Assembly: GCA_964451605.1 (NCBI GenBank)
Contig: CAYVJA010000011.1
Coordinates: 1-55,326, forward strand
DNA: 55,326 nucleotides
Reading direction: 5' to 3'
Source of the DNA: JAQVSH01 sp964451605
Lineage (GTDB): Bacteria > Bacteroidota > Bacteroidia > Bacteroidales > UBA4181
Position numbers and translations under genes: made by a program. Of the stretch, positions 26,912 through 35,862 are shown piece by piece; the stretch's first letter is position 1; the number at the start of each line of letters is the position of its first letter. The notes below the pieces were generated by a model that had not been told where the DNA came from, ran no database searches, and saw only the letters and a list, made by a program, of their open reading frames with translations.

Positions 26912-29900
26912 CTACTGCCTCTTTGCATATTGATTGGCACTGCCCGGGGTAGGCAAACTACCTGCAATAAAGACGCCACCATTGTGCGCTTTTGCAAGCG
27001 GTTTGCTGAGTGTAATCCCGGTTCCGGCAACCACTATACCCTCTGCATGTGCCTTGGCCAGAGGTTGTGCAATCTTGATAGTATCCGAAGCGCCACCGGC
27101 AGGCCGGCCGAATTGTCCACGAGCGGCCACAAGAGCAGCAATCACAGCCGTCTCCGATTGGGTATCGCTGTCGACAACCACAGTCTGTCCTACGCGGAAA
27201 CCGGAAGTTCCATTTACCAGCAGATAGGTTGCACCCTTACGGGAAGCCGATCGTAACGTAGAACCGCCCGATGTCCCTACGGAAGTGATGGTAACCTCCT
27301 CGCGCAACTCACCGGCATCGATAATCAGATTTTGACCGGCACTGAAATCGTTCACGCTCGATACTTTAATATTATTCGATCCTGCATCGGCCGGCATGGC
27401 CAGCATTGCCGTGTTTTGCAGATAGAAATCGAGACAGTTCTGATCACTGTCGAGTCCGTCGGGAAAGCGACCCACACTTCTGGAGGGCTCAGCCACCGGC
27501 GAAGCCGTTCTTCCGCGCGGTGCCCTGGCACCCGGCGAAACCACATAACAGCCGCTCTTACCGGCTCCTGATTCGGCCTGATAGCCCTCTGCTGCCCACG
27601 GATCTGCCAAACCGCCATAGTTCAGAGCATCGGCCACATTTCCTTTGGCATCGCGAAGTACCATATTGCCGGATGAAGAGGATAAAGCGGGGCCGCCAAA
27701 CCATTGGTCGGGTTTAACAGAACCCTGATAACCGGCCGAAAGCACCTTTTCGTCACGAACTGCTGCATCAATCTCGTGGCTGCGCGACAAGGGCTTATCC
27801 AGAACAAGGGCGTAGCAGAGCGGTAAAACAGGTTCGTTACTCGAATGGTCAAACCGGGAAGCCGGTTCGAAACTGATTCCTGTGCCCCATACACTAAAGG
27901 GCATATTCGAGGCGTGATTAAACTTCAAAGGAGCCTCCAGCTCAAGTCCCGTTCCGGGATCGTCGTTCTCGGATAAGGGGCCGTTAAAGGTGCTGCGCGA
28001 CGATTTTGTACCCACAGCCTTTACCGTAACCCACTCAATTCCATGACCTTCACTTTCGATATCAAGGCGAATTGAATCACCCACCGAAATATTCTCTACC
28101 GACGAAACCTTGATATGGGTATCACCCGCCTTCGCATCCATCGAAAGCCATGCCTGTGTACCCGGTTTACCCACTTCGGTAATGGTAACCACCTCATACT
28201 TCTCTATGGTACGCGATACTGTGGGATAGGTTGCACCATACCCGATAGCCATTTTATCGCCCGCCTTGAAACCATCAACGCTGGTAACCGGAATCGATTT
28301 CGACCCCGAAGGGATGGTAATTATCGGACCTTCAGGCAGAGGCTGCCAGATGGTTGTCGGGGTGCCGGGGGCGGCACGACGCATTCTGCGCATCGGATCG
28401 TCGCTGTTCTGGGGTTCGGAGGGTTTACTAATCTCTGCAATGGTGCGGCTCTCCATCTTATCGCCCGAACCTATTTCAATCACATCGCCCACCGACATAC
28501 CGTCGATATTCCGGACATAGAGGGTAGTTTCACCCTTCTTTGCAGCAACAGCCAGGCCGGAGTTCGACAAACCGAGCAAATAGAAACCTTTAGCCGCAAT
28601 TTTGGTTCCCGAAGGGATCTTAACGGCCGAAAATACCGGCATCTGAGCCTGGTGCTGCGTCATTGTCCAGTTAGAAATATCTATCTCACTATCGCTCGCG
28701 TTATAGAGTTCAATAAAGGCATTCGTTGCGTTATCGCCCGAACCCGTTGCAAACTCATTAATCTTAACCGGAGCCATATTGCGTACTTTTTCGAAAGCCG
28801 AAGCCGAATGTTCTGTACCGGTCTCAGGATCTGTCCATGTGGCCCGGGCTACCAAATCGCCGTTAAAGGGCTTTTTACCGGAGGTAATCTGAAATTTCAC
28901 AGCCACGCTGGTACCGGGAGCAACCGGCTCGGAAAATTGCTGTAATTCCTCTTCCCTTTCGGAAACCACCGAAGTCCAACCCCTGGGAACCTCAATTCCG
29001 AGGGTAAGTTGGTTAACCGGAGCACCTGTTGTGTTGGTAAAGACCACCTCTGTCTGTTGCGAAGTGAGCGGAGCAAAGGTCTGCAGACCTGTGGGAGTAG
29101 CGGAAAGTCCGGCAGGAGCTATGGTCAGACACCAGGTATCGTAAGCGGCGGCTACAATATTAGCCTGAATCTTTTGATTTGTCTCTTCTGTCGGGAAGGT
29201 ACCCGGAGCCGTCATAGCCCCTTCATAGTAGGTGCCTTGCGAACCCACACTGTTGTCGCCCCCGTTTCCGAGCAGAATAGCTCCTTGTTTACGCATAGGG
29301 TCATAACTGCTCCTGTCGTTTTTGATACGAGGTCCGTCGAACATAACTTCGAGAGCGCCCTGACGGGCATCACCCCCCATGGATCTCCAGTGGTGCGGCT
29401 CGCCGTCGGCTGTTGCCATCACGAACCGCCAGGTAATGCTCTTCAGATTTTCGCAGAATTTCTCGTAAGGCGACTCATTCACACAGCCCACCAGATTATT
29501 CTCCTGATCAGTCATAATCCAGGGTCCGGGAGCCTGACCACGATACCATGCCGTGGCATTTCCGTAGTAAGTGGTCTCCATAGTTCCGTCACCATCGTCG
29601 CGGCTGTCGGTTTCGGCATTTCCATAATCGAAACAACATCCCGAGTTGTAATGATGCCCGTTGACGACCCAATATTGGCCTTCGGCCTGATCGTCGACAG
29701 CGGTACCTTTGGCATCGTTCCAGCGTAGGCCCATACCCGGAGCAATGAAAATGCCATAGACTTTATGCCCCGCCAACGAAACCGGTGCCATATCGGCAAC
29801 GGGCAAATTGTTGCTTCCCCCCATCGAAGGGCCGCTAAAGCCTCCCCGCGGCGCCTGAATCAGGTGATTTCCTTTCCCCGACTGATCATACAGCACTGTA

Positions 29901-30244
29901 ATCCAACAATAGGTATCGGCACAGAATTTATCTTGCGCTGCAGCATCGGCATAGCCTCCGGGATCAGTGGCAGTGGCTGGCACAACCCCGATATCGAGCA
30001 GTTTGCCGTCCGATTGACGCATCACCTGATACAGGGGGCCGTCGTAGGCAGCATAGAGCGCCCGGGTTGAACTATGAGCCGCCACACAGGGATTACCGGC
30101 TTCAGCATAGATATCGCACGGACCTACTGGCCGCGCCAAAGCATTTTTATTCCCTGTACAAGCAACGGGAGCCAAAAGAACCACGGCTGCGGGTAGCAAA
30201 AGTGCCAGAGAAAAAAGGACTACGAAACGATTACGGGTTTTCAT
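26912..30244 (-). CDS. GH54 alpha-L-arabinofuranosidase with NEW3-like, lamin-tail-like and repeat domains
   Basis: A 1110-residue exported enzyme, started at ATG 30244 (GTG 30250 is the alternative). A possible lipidated Cys 29 ends the signal peptide. Residues 40-380 form a GH54 catalytic domain very like fungal AbfB: GPCDIYAEAGNPCVAAHS, DQSGKGNHLIQAP and GNGGDNS. The nucleophile should be Glu 248 (TDQENNL) and the acid/base Asp 330 (GGDNS), by analogy with Aspergillus E221 and D297. Cysteine pairs 43/53, 108/113 and 203/204 match the fungal disulfides. Then come a NEW3-like domain (about 385-480), a lamin-tail-like domain starting INEFATGSGDNATNAFIELYN, and four or five copies of a beta module (such as GSNNIKVSSVNDFSAGQNLI) found at the ends of many actinobacterial hydrolases. 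It would release alpha-L-arabinofuranose from arabinan or arabinoxylan. The VKOR oxidase follows at 12 bp. Confidence 0.92.
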   Translation of the reverse strand: MKTRNRFVVLFSLALLLPAAVVLLAPVACTGNKNALARPVGPCDIYAEAGNPCVAAHSSTRALYAAYDGPLYQVMRQSDGKLLDIGVVPATATDPGGYADAAAQDKFCADTYCWITVLYDQSGKGNHLIQAPRGGFSGPSMGGSNNLPVADMAPVSLAGHKVYGIFIAPGMGLRWNDAKGTAVDDQAEGQYWVVNGHHYNSGCCFDYGNAETDSRDDGDGTMETTYYGNATAWYRGQAPGPWIMTDQENNLVGCVNESPYEKFCENLKSITWRFVMATADGEPHHWRSMGGDARQGALEVMFDGPRIKNDRSSYDPMRKQGAILLGNGGDNSVGSQGTYYEGAMTAPGTFPTEETNQKIQANIVAAAYDTWCLTIAPAGLSATPTGLQTFAPLTSQQTEVVFTNTTGAPVNQLTLGIEVPRGWTSVVSEREEELQQFSEPVAPGTSVAVKFQITSGKKPFNGDLVARATWTDPETGTEHSASAFEKVRNMAPVKINEFATGSGDNATNAFIELYNASDSEIDISNWTMTQHQAQMPVFSAVKIPSGTKIAAKGFYLLGLSNSGLAVAAKKGETTLYVRNIDGMSVGDVIEIGSGDKMESRTIAEISKPSEPQNSDDPMRRMRRAAPGTPTTIWQPLPEGPIITIPSGSKSIPVTSVDGFKAGDKMAIGYGATYPTVSRTIEKYEVVTITEVGKPGTQAWLSMDAKAGDTHIKVSSVENISVGDSIRLDIESEGHGIEWVTVKAVGTKSSRSTFNGPLSENDDPGTGLELEAPLKFNHASNMPFSVWGTGISFEPASRFDHSSNEPVLPLCYALVLDKPLSRSHEIDAAVRDEKVLSAGYQGSVKPDQWFGGPALSSSSGNMVLRDAKGNVADALNYGGLADPWAAEGYQAESGAGKSGCYVVSPGARAPRGRTASPVAEPSRSVGRFPDGLDSDQNCLDFYLQNTAMLAMPADAGSNNIKVSSVNDFSAGQNLIIDAGELREEVTITSVGTSGGSTLRSASRKGATYLLVNGTSGFRVGQTVVVDSDTQSETAVIAALVAARGQFGRPAGGASDTIKIAQPLAKAHAEGIVVAGTGITLSKPLAKAHNGGVFIAGSLPTPGSANQYAKRQ

Positions 30245-30342
30245 GCGCACACTTTTTTCGATTATTACAAATAACTCTGTTTGATGGGTAAAAGTAATAC
30301 AGCAAAGCGGGTTTGATACTTTGATTTATTAAAAAAAATCTG

Positions 30343-31290
30343 TCATTCTGAAATAAACCGCATTCTCACAATGCCATCCCATTGCTTCTCAAAAGGGAAT
30401 ATGGGGCGTTTTCTGAAATTTCCGTTTCCCAGTGTAGGATAGTTCCACCGATTGTCGATCCAGATTTCCACATTGTCCGTTCCCCTTGCAGAGGGCTGCA
30501 AGCGCACGGCATCGGTCATGGGCGAAAAAACCTGCAGCCCCCAACGACTATTTCCCGCAAATACTGTGGCTGTGCGAATGTACTCTTTCATGCCTCTGAA
30601 ATTGTTGGTGTAGGGATGTGCTCTCGAGCCAAAAACCATAAACGTTCCTTTGTCTGTGGTAAAGGTTCCCCAATCGTTAGGATTCTCCGGCATGCTCTTA
30701 TACGCTGTGCCTGTGGGTGCTCCGATATGATTTTCGGGATAAACCGACCATAACGCTTTTCTGTCCCACGAAAGACGATCGATATCGGCGGTTAGTTCAA
30801 ACTTAACCCCTATCTCACTAAACCCGCCAAAATGTTGATTATTCCATGGCAATTCATGCGCAGGCTGGGGTTCGAAACCAAAATCGCGGACTGCATAACG
30901 GGTTGCTATTATCCCCTCATTGTCGATCTGCATCGTGAAAGTCACTTTACAGTTAGCGTAACTTCCCTCCAGTTGTACTTCAGCAAGATTCCCGTTGATT
31001 GCAGCGGAAACTGATTTGCATTGCCACTCGGGAAGAGCCTCTTTGATCCCTCCCACTGCAAGCTGAGGGCCGCCGGTAATCAGCAGTTTTTCCTTATAGA
31101 TTCCGGATACAATCTGCCCCGTCAGTTTGCTGATGGCCAGGGCAAATCCGTTTCCTCCTATGGTATAGAGTTCATCATTCTCGTTCAGCGAGGGCGCTTT
31201 ATCCGAAAATTTCGGCATCACAAAGGGAACGGCGCCAATGGTCAGCGCATACTCGTCTACCTGGAAGCCATCTTTTCGTACAAATGCCAT
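30343..31290 (-). pseudogene. C-terminal fragment of a GH2 enzyme that lacks its catalytic barrel
   Basis: A 315-residue open frame starting directly after the stop of the N-terminal fragment. It matches the C-terminal beta-galactosidase small-chain-like domain of GH2 enzymes: ENDELYTIGGNGFALAISKLTGQIVSG, ELPWNNQHFGGFSEIGVKFEL and DNVEIWIDNRWNYPTLGNGN. There is no signal peptide. Read in the upstream frame, the sequence continues FVPFE before the ATG, which shows that this is the inside of a longer protein. The part expected between the two fragments, a TIM barrel of several hundred residues with both catalytic glutamates, is absent from the window. A real deletion or an assembly join could explain it. 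Confidence 0.7.
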
Positions 31291-31291
31291 C

Positions 31292-32155
31292 TCAAATGGT
31301 ACAAAGCTCCGGATGCTCGGCGTCCCACTTTACGGGTTGAGAAACGGTGGACTCAATGCAAAAATCGGCCGTGCTTTCCGGCACAGAAAAGGTCGATGGA
31401 ACGATCTTCACAGGTTTGCCTTCGGGCGATTTCACTTCGACAGTGAGCTTCTTCTCTTTCGATTTTGAATTTTGTGCAACATGCATGGAAATTTTCAATC
31501 GGGCATTTTTGTACTCGCTGTCAAAATAGACATCTTGATTGGCTCGTACTATGTAGTCCTGCGGAACGGCATAACAACTGACCCCGTATTGTATGCCCGA
31601 AATATAGAGGGGCTCAAATGCACATCCGTTGGTGTAAGCGGCTAACCCCGTCTTGCGTTCATCGGTATAGATGCCCACAACAGCCTTTCCATCGCGCACA
31701 AAATCGGTAATATCGGCTGTCCAGGCTGAAAATGACCCCCAATGGTCCCGGACAAACTGCCCGTTGACATAGAGTTTTGCAGCATGTGCCACCCCCTCGA
31801 AACGGATAATAATACGGCGATTCTGAAAAGATTCGGGGAAAGTAAAAAGACGTTTAAAGAGGCGGGTCTGGTAGTTCGGAACCCGGGCTCCTGTATTGGT
31901 CAACTGTTTGGTCATGGGCTCCCAGCCACTCTCCATCGAAAGCAGTGTTACCACATCACTCTTAGGCTCGTTCATCATCAGCCAACCCTCCGAGGCATCA
32001 AAGCAGAAATCGGCAACTCCCTCAACAAATGAGGGAACCGGAACAATCTGCGACCGTTTCCAGACGGGATTCTCACTCATCAGGGTACTCGTCTTTTGGG
32101 CGTAAGTACTCATACAGCCCGCCAACAAAACAAGAATTACATACAACGTCTTCAT
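31292..32155 (-). pseudogene. N-terminal fragment of a GH2 enzyme (sugar-binding and Ig domains only)
   Basis: A 287-residue fragment starting at ATG 32155 with a signal peptide (LYVILVLLAGCMSTYAQ). It contains the GH2 jelly-roll domain (RRIIIRFEGVAHAAKLYVNGQFV, FSAWTADITDFV) and the Ig-like domain up to VKWDAEHPELCTI, the phrase that normally leads into the GH2 catalytic barrel. Here a TGA follows at once, and the C-terminal fragment opens 2 bp later in another frame. It lies between the DUF5107-TPR gene and GH54 on the same strand. As it stands it could at most make a secreted non-catalytic glycan-binding protein. Confidence 0.7.
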
Positions 32156-32231
32156 ATTAGGTATATTAGTATTTATTAGCAATGTAAGGAAACTGATCAC
32201 GACACCAAAAAAGACATATAGCGTATCTACT

Positions 32232-35200
32232 TTAACCAGCCAGGAAGATGTCGAGCAGATAAGAAAGCGATAGATGCACCCTGACCTTTTGGTGATTCAG
32301 ATCCATCTCCGCCGCTTGTTCCAGACAGCTCTTCGCTTTGGAAACATCGCCAATCCCTAAGTATCCGATTCCCATCAGGTAGTTACAATAGATCTGGTTG
32401 CGTAAGGATAAATTATCCTCCCAAATCTGCAGATCAGGCAGTGAAACAGCGAAATAATCAATTCTAATCACATCAGCCACATGCTCCTTACCGTAGGCGA
32501 CAAGCATCTCGAACCGCTTGACCGCCTCCGTATCATTGCCCAGTTTTCTAAGGGCCAAACCCTGGTAAAAGATGGTATCGGGCTGCTGATCATTGTAGAA
32601 CACGGCCGAGGCAACTTTGCCCAATCCCATGGAGGCTTTACGAAAATATTCCCCGGCTTTTGCGCCATTGCCGAGCCTCTCAAAGGTTACTCCCAGCCAA
32701 AAAAAGATTTCATTTTCCTGCGCTCCAAATAGCTTACCCTCTCCCAGATTTTCGGGATACACCTGTGCTTTTTCGAGCCACTCTGCTGCTTTTAAAAAAT
32801 CTTTGGCGAGAAGGGCTTTTTTTGCCATCTCAGTCAGACTGAACACATATTGTCCGGTAACTTTTCCCTCACCCCCTTCCCACGGATGGAATTTTCGTGA
32901 CATAAGCAGATGGTACGCCTGTTCATAGCGTCCCATTTGGTTATACAAGGTTACCCTTTCAAGGTACAAATCGTCGCGAAAATCGACCTGTTTGGGATAT
33001 TTTTCGAGCTTTTCCAGCCTAAACTCAGCCGAACAACCCATTCGTTTGTACAACTGATCCAATTCCATGAGAATGCGGGCATCAGACTCGTCGAGAGAGA
33101 ATGCGGCCTCTAACCGGCTCAGAGCCTTTTCGGGTTGGTTCTGCTTATTAAAGTAGGCAAGCGAAAGGTTCCGGTGAACTGTCGGAAAGGTTGGGTCTAA
33201 CTTTGCCGACAACTCCCAATCGGCAATTGCATCAACATATTGGCGGGCATTATACCAGAAATTACCCAGGTAATAGGGTGCTTTTGCATCGGCCGGATTT
33301 TGCTCTTTGGCCCATTGCAGTACAATCACGGCCTCGGTCTGATTAGGGAAACAGTAATCGGGAGAGGCTTCGGCCGCATTTTTCAGGGAGATGCCGGAAG
33401 CATCCCCATTTCCGGCTTTCCACTCGAACCAGGCTTTGTAATACCAGGCCATGGGATAAACCGAACCCTCCCGATAGTTTGCCATACCCCTTGAGAGCAG
33501 GGAAACGGCCTCCCGGTAGAATCCGGCATAGGCGTAATCTAACGAAAACTCTATGAAGGTATGGATATCGGGCTCCGATACCCCGAACGGTACTGAAGAG
33601 GCGTCGGAATCGCTGCTCCATAACAATTGCTCAAACAATACGCCGAAGTTAAACGGATCGAGCCTTTTCGATTCGAGGATGAGACTTTGTGCATCCTCCT
33701 TTCGGCCAAGTTTTCGGAGTATAGCCGCCTTCAGATGACGGCTTTTTGCATTGTGCCAGTTTCGGATCAGCGAGCGGTCTATCAATTCGAGCGCCTCATC
33801 CCAGTTCTCTTTTTTTGCTGCGATGCGTGCCAGTTGGAAATATCCGCTATCCATCCACGCTGCATTCCATACCGACTTATAAAACGCGTCGAACGCGTCG
33901 TCATCCCGGCTCTGGCAGAGCAGAGAAAGTCCAAGATTGAACGAAGCCTCTCCATCAATCGGGTTGGGATTGCGTTGCGAGAGGGTTTCAATGGCCTTCC
34001 GAAAATAAGGTTCGGCATCGGCAAACTTGGCTCGCCGTAATAACCATAGTCCCATTGCGTTGTTGCAGCGGCTATCCATGGGATCACGGCGCAATGCCTC
34101 CTGATAATAATCGCGAGGGTCGAAAGTGGCGTGACGGTACTGCTCCAAATGGAGAGCTGTGAGGTACAACTGTTCGTTGCTCTCTATTTCGGAAGGCAGT
34201 TTGGCTGCTTTGGCGGGTTCAGGAATGGGTTTCTTAGTAGCGGGTTCCGGCTTCCAATCGACCAATATTTTGCCATCGGCCGAAACGACAGCCATCTCAA
34301 AATCGGTGGGTTCGAATCCCAACCCCACCCGAATTTTCTTCTCGTACGAGGTAGCCGGATGAAAATCGAAGGTATCGTTCAGAATCTCCCCGGAGCTATG
34401 ACGCAGAATCACTTTTGCACCGGACCAGACACCTGTGGTGTAAGCCTTTACAATGGCTGTATCCTCTTCGAATTCCAGGTTTACCATCGCCTCTTTGGTG
34501 GCATTCTTCACCACACCCAGATCGCGGTATGGCATAAAATATTGGCTGAAAGATTTTTCTTCGCCCGGCATCAGCCATGAAAAATCGGGCTGGTTATCGG
34601 TATAGACGCCACACATCAACTCGATATAGGGGCCATCTTCGTCGGTGAGATTACGATCCCAGGCCCGGCCAAAATCGCTGTGACCCCAGGTCCACTGTTT
34701 TTTACCGGGCGAAACATGGTGATTGGCCACGTGCAAAAGCCCGCCCCGGGTGTCGTTTTCGTATCCTCCCACAAAGTTGTATTTGGAGTTAACGGCCATG
34801 TACGAAGTGGGGACCGGAATATTTTTATAGCGTGAAATATCCGTTCCCGGCGAATAATCCACCTTATAGTAGGTTCCTTTGGCAATGGGGAATTCGGAAA
34901 CGTCGCGTTTGCCATGATCGAAAACGGCATTCACATCGGGAGGAAAAACCGACTGATAGTAATCGTTAACCTTAACAGCCGGATTGGCCCACCACAGAAA
35001 TGTCTGTGGAAAATCGGTGCGGTTCAGCAACTTCACCTTGATTTCGAGATAGGCTTTATCCGGATACAGCGTAAAACCGGCCATCCCCCGGGTACGAAAC
35101 ATACGTTCCACCTCGCTGCACCATACAGTAACACTTCCATCGGCATTTTCGACAATGCAATAATCGACCGGTTCGAAAGTGGAGGGACGGTGATGTTGTG

Positions 35201-35555
35201 GCCAGTTAAACTCCAGGCCACCGGAAATCCAGGGGCCGGTCAGACCCACCAGTGCAGGTTTAATCACCTGATTATAATAGATAAAATGGCGTTCCTTGGT
35301 TTTATCGTAAGCCATCTGAACACGCCCTCCCAACTCAGGCAGAATCATAATCTTCAGATACTGATTCTCGAGGAACAGCGCATTCCACTCTTTATCCACC
35401 CGCTCATCCAGAATTTTATCAATCACCGGATGCGGATAGACAGCGCCGCTGCTGCCCTGATAAACCCGTTTCTCCAGAAACATCGGATTCTTTTCGGGAC
35501 TGCCGATTCCATAGGTGGGAATCGTTACTTTTTGGGACCAGGAAATAACTTTCAT
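32232..35555 (-). CDS. DUF5107 domain protein with tetratricopeptide repeats
   Basis: A 1107-residue protein with no signal peptide, so probably cytoplasmic. Residues 1-330 form a DUF5107 domain, related in pattern to galactose-mutarotase-like beta sandwiches (LPELGGRVQMAYDKTKERHFIYYN; ISGGLEFNWPQHHRPST). Residues from about 430 to the end are a long array of TPR helices (AMGLWLLRRAKFADAEPYFRKAIE, KAPYYLGNFWYNARQYVDAIADWEL, FQLARIAAKKENWDEALELI). Such proteins recur in Bacteroidota glycan loci next to GH2 enzymes and sugar porters; their activity is not known to me. The mutarotase-like domain suggests binding or processing of sugars brought in by the sugar porter at 38719. The start codon lies only 5 bp from a period-8 repeat array, so no normal ribosome-binding site is evident. 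Confidence 0.88.
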   Translation of the reverse strand: MKVISWSQKVTIPTYGIGSPEKNPMFLEKRVYQGSSGAVYPHPVIDKILDERVDKEWNALFLENQYLKIMILPELGGRVQMAYDKTKERHFIYYNQVIKPALVGLTGPWISGGLEFNWPQHHRPSTFEPVDYCIVENADGSVTVWCSEVERMFRTRGMAGFTLYPDKAYLEIKVKLLNRTDFPQTFLWWANPAVKVNDYYQSVFPPDVNAVFDHGKRDVSEFPIAKGTYYKVDYSPGTDISRYKNIPVPTSYMAVNSKYNFVGGYENDTRGGLLHVANHHVSPGKKQWTWGHSDFGRAWDRNLTDEDGPYIELMCGVYTDNQPDFSWLMPGEEKSFSQYFMPYRDLGVVKNATKEAMVNLEFEEDTAIVKAYTTGVWSGAKVILRHSSGEILNDTFDFHPATSYEKKIRVGLGFEPTDFEMAVVSADGKILVDWKPEPATKKPIPEPAKAAKLPSEIESNEQLYLTALHLEQYRHATFDPRDYYQEALRRDPMDSRCNNAMGLWLLRRAKFADAEPYFRKAIETLSQRNPNPIDGEASFNLGLSLLCQSRDDDAFDAFYKSVWNAAWMDSGYFQLARIAAKKENWDEALELIDRSLIRNWHNAKSRHLKAAILRKLGRKEDAQSLILESKRLDPFNFGVLFEQLLWSSDSDASSVPFGVSEPDIHTFIEFSLDYAYAGFYREAVSLLSRGMANYREGSVYPMAWYYKAWFEWKAGNGDASGISLKNAAEASPDYCFPNQTEAVIVLQWAKEQNPADAKAPYYLGNFWYNARQYVDAIADWELSAKLDPTFPTVHRNLSLAYFNKQNQPEKALSRLEAAFSLDESDARILMELDQLYKRMGCSAEFRLEKLEKYPKQVDFRDDLYLERVTLYNQMGRYEQAYHLLMSRKFHPWEGGEGKVTGQYVFSLTEMAKKALLAKDFLKAAEWLEKAQVYPENLGEGKLFGAQENEIFFWLGVTFERLGNGAKAGEYFRKASMGLGKVASAVFYNDQQPDTIFYQGLALRKLGNDTEAVKRFEMLVAYGKEHVADVIRIDYFAVSLPDLQIWEDNLSLRNQIYCNYLMGIGYLGIGDVSKAKSCLEQAAEMDLNHQKVRVHLSLSYLLDIFLAG

Positions 35556-35560
35556 ATGTA

Positions 35561-35589
35561 ATGCTCTAATGCTCTAATGCTCTAATGCT
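35561..35589. repeat. Tandem repeat, period 8 (ATGCTCTA, about 3.6 copies)
   Basis: Three perfect ATGCTCTA units and a partial fourth, lying 5 bp upstream of the DUF5107-TPR start codon. It occupies the place where the leader and ribosome-binding site of that gene should be. A change in copy number would alter the 5' leader. Confidence 0.85.
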
Positions 35590-35601
35590 GCGCTTCGCGC
35601 G

Positions 35602-35640
35602 GATGTGATGATGTGAGGATGTGAGGATGTGAGGATGTGG
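35602..35640. repeat. Tandem repeat, period 8 (GATGTGAG/T, four full copies plus partial)
   Basis: GATGTGAT once, then GATGTGAG three times, then a partial GATGTGG. It shares the period but not the sequence of the adjacent array; a short GC hairpin (GCGC-TTC-GCGC, 35590-35600) lies between them. Confidence 0.85.
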
Positions 35641-35660
35641 ATGACGCAGAATGTAGCTGT

Positions 35661-35829
35661 TTGGAGGTAACTACCTTTGAGACAACCGGATAAGTTGGGC
35701 GGGGACCCATCGCTCTCAATGAGCGCTAAAAAGAGGAGCTGTTTGAGCGAAGCGAGTTCTCCTCTTTTAGTGAATGAGAGCGCGAATGGGTCGACAAACT
35801 TATTTTGTCTCAAAGGCAGTTACCTCCAA
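35661..35829. repeat. 169-bp self-complementary element (MITE-like or long hairpin)
   Basis: The 25-bp ends, 35661-35685 and 35805-35829, are inverted copies with 24 of 25 bases matching (TTGGAGGTAACTACCTTTGA on the left). Pairing continues inward with short interruptions: GACCCAT against ATGGGTC, GCTCTCA against TGAGAGC, and AAAAAGAGGAG against CTCCTCTTTT. The centre holds GAGCGAAGCGAG. There is no coding sequence inside. It lies between the GH2 stop and the DUF5107-TPR start. It could be a non-autonomous mobile element or a long RNA hairpin acting as a terminator or a processing site. No target duplication was identified. Confidence 0.75.
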
Positions 35830-35862
35830 TTAGGCGGAATCCATAGGCAGCATCACAACCGG

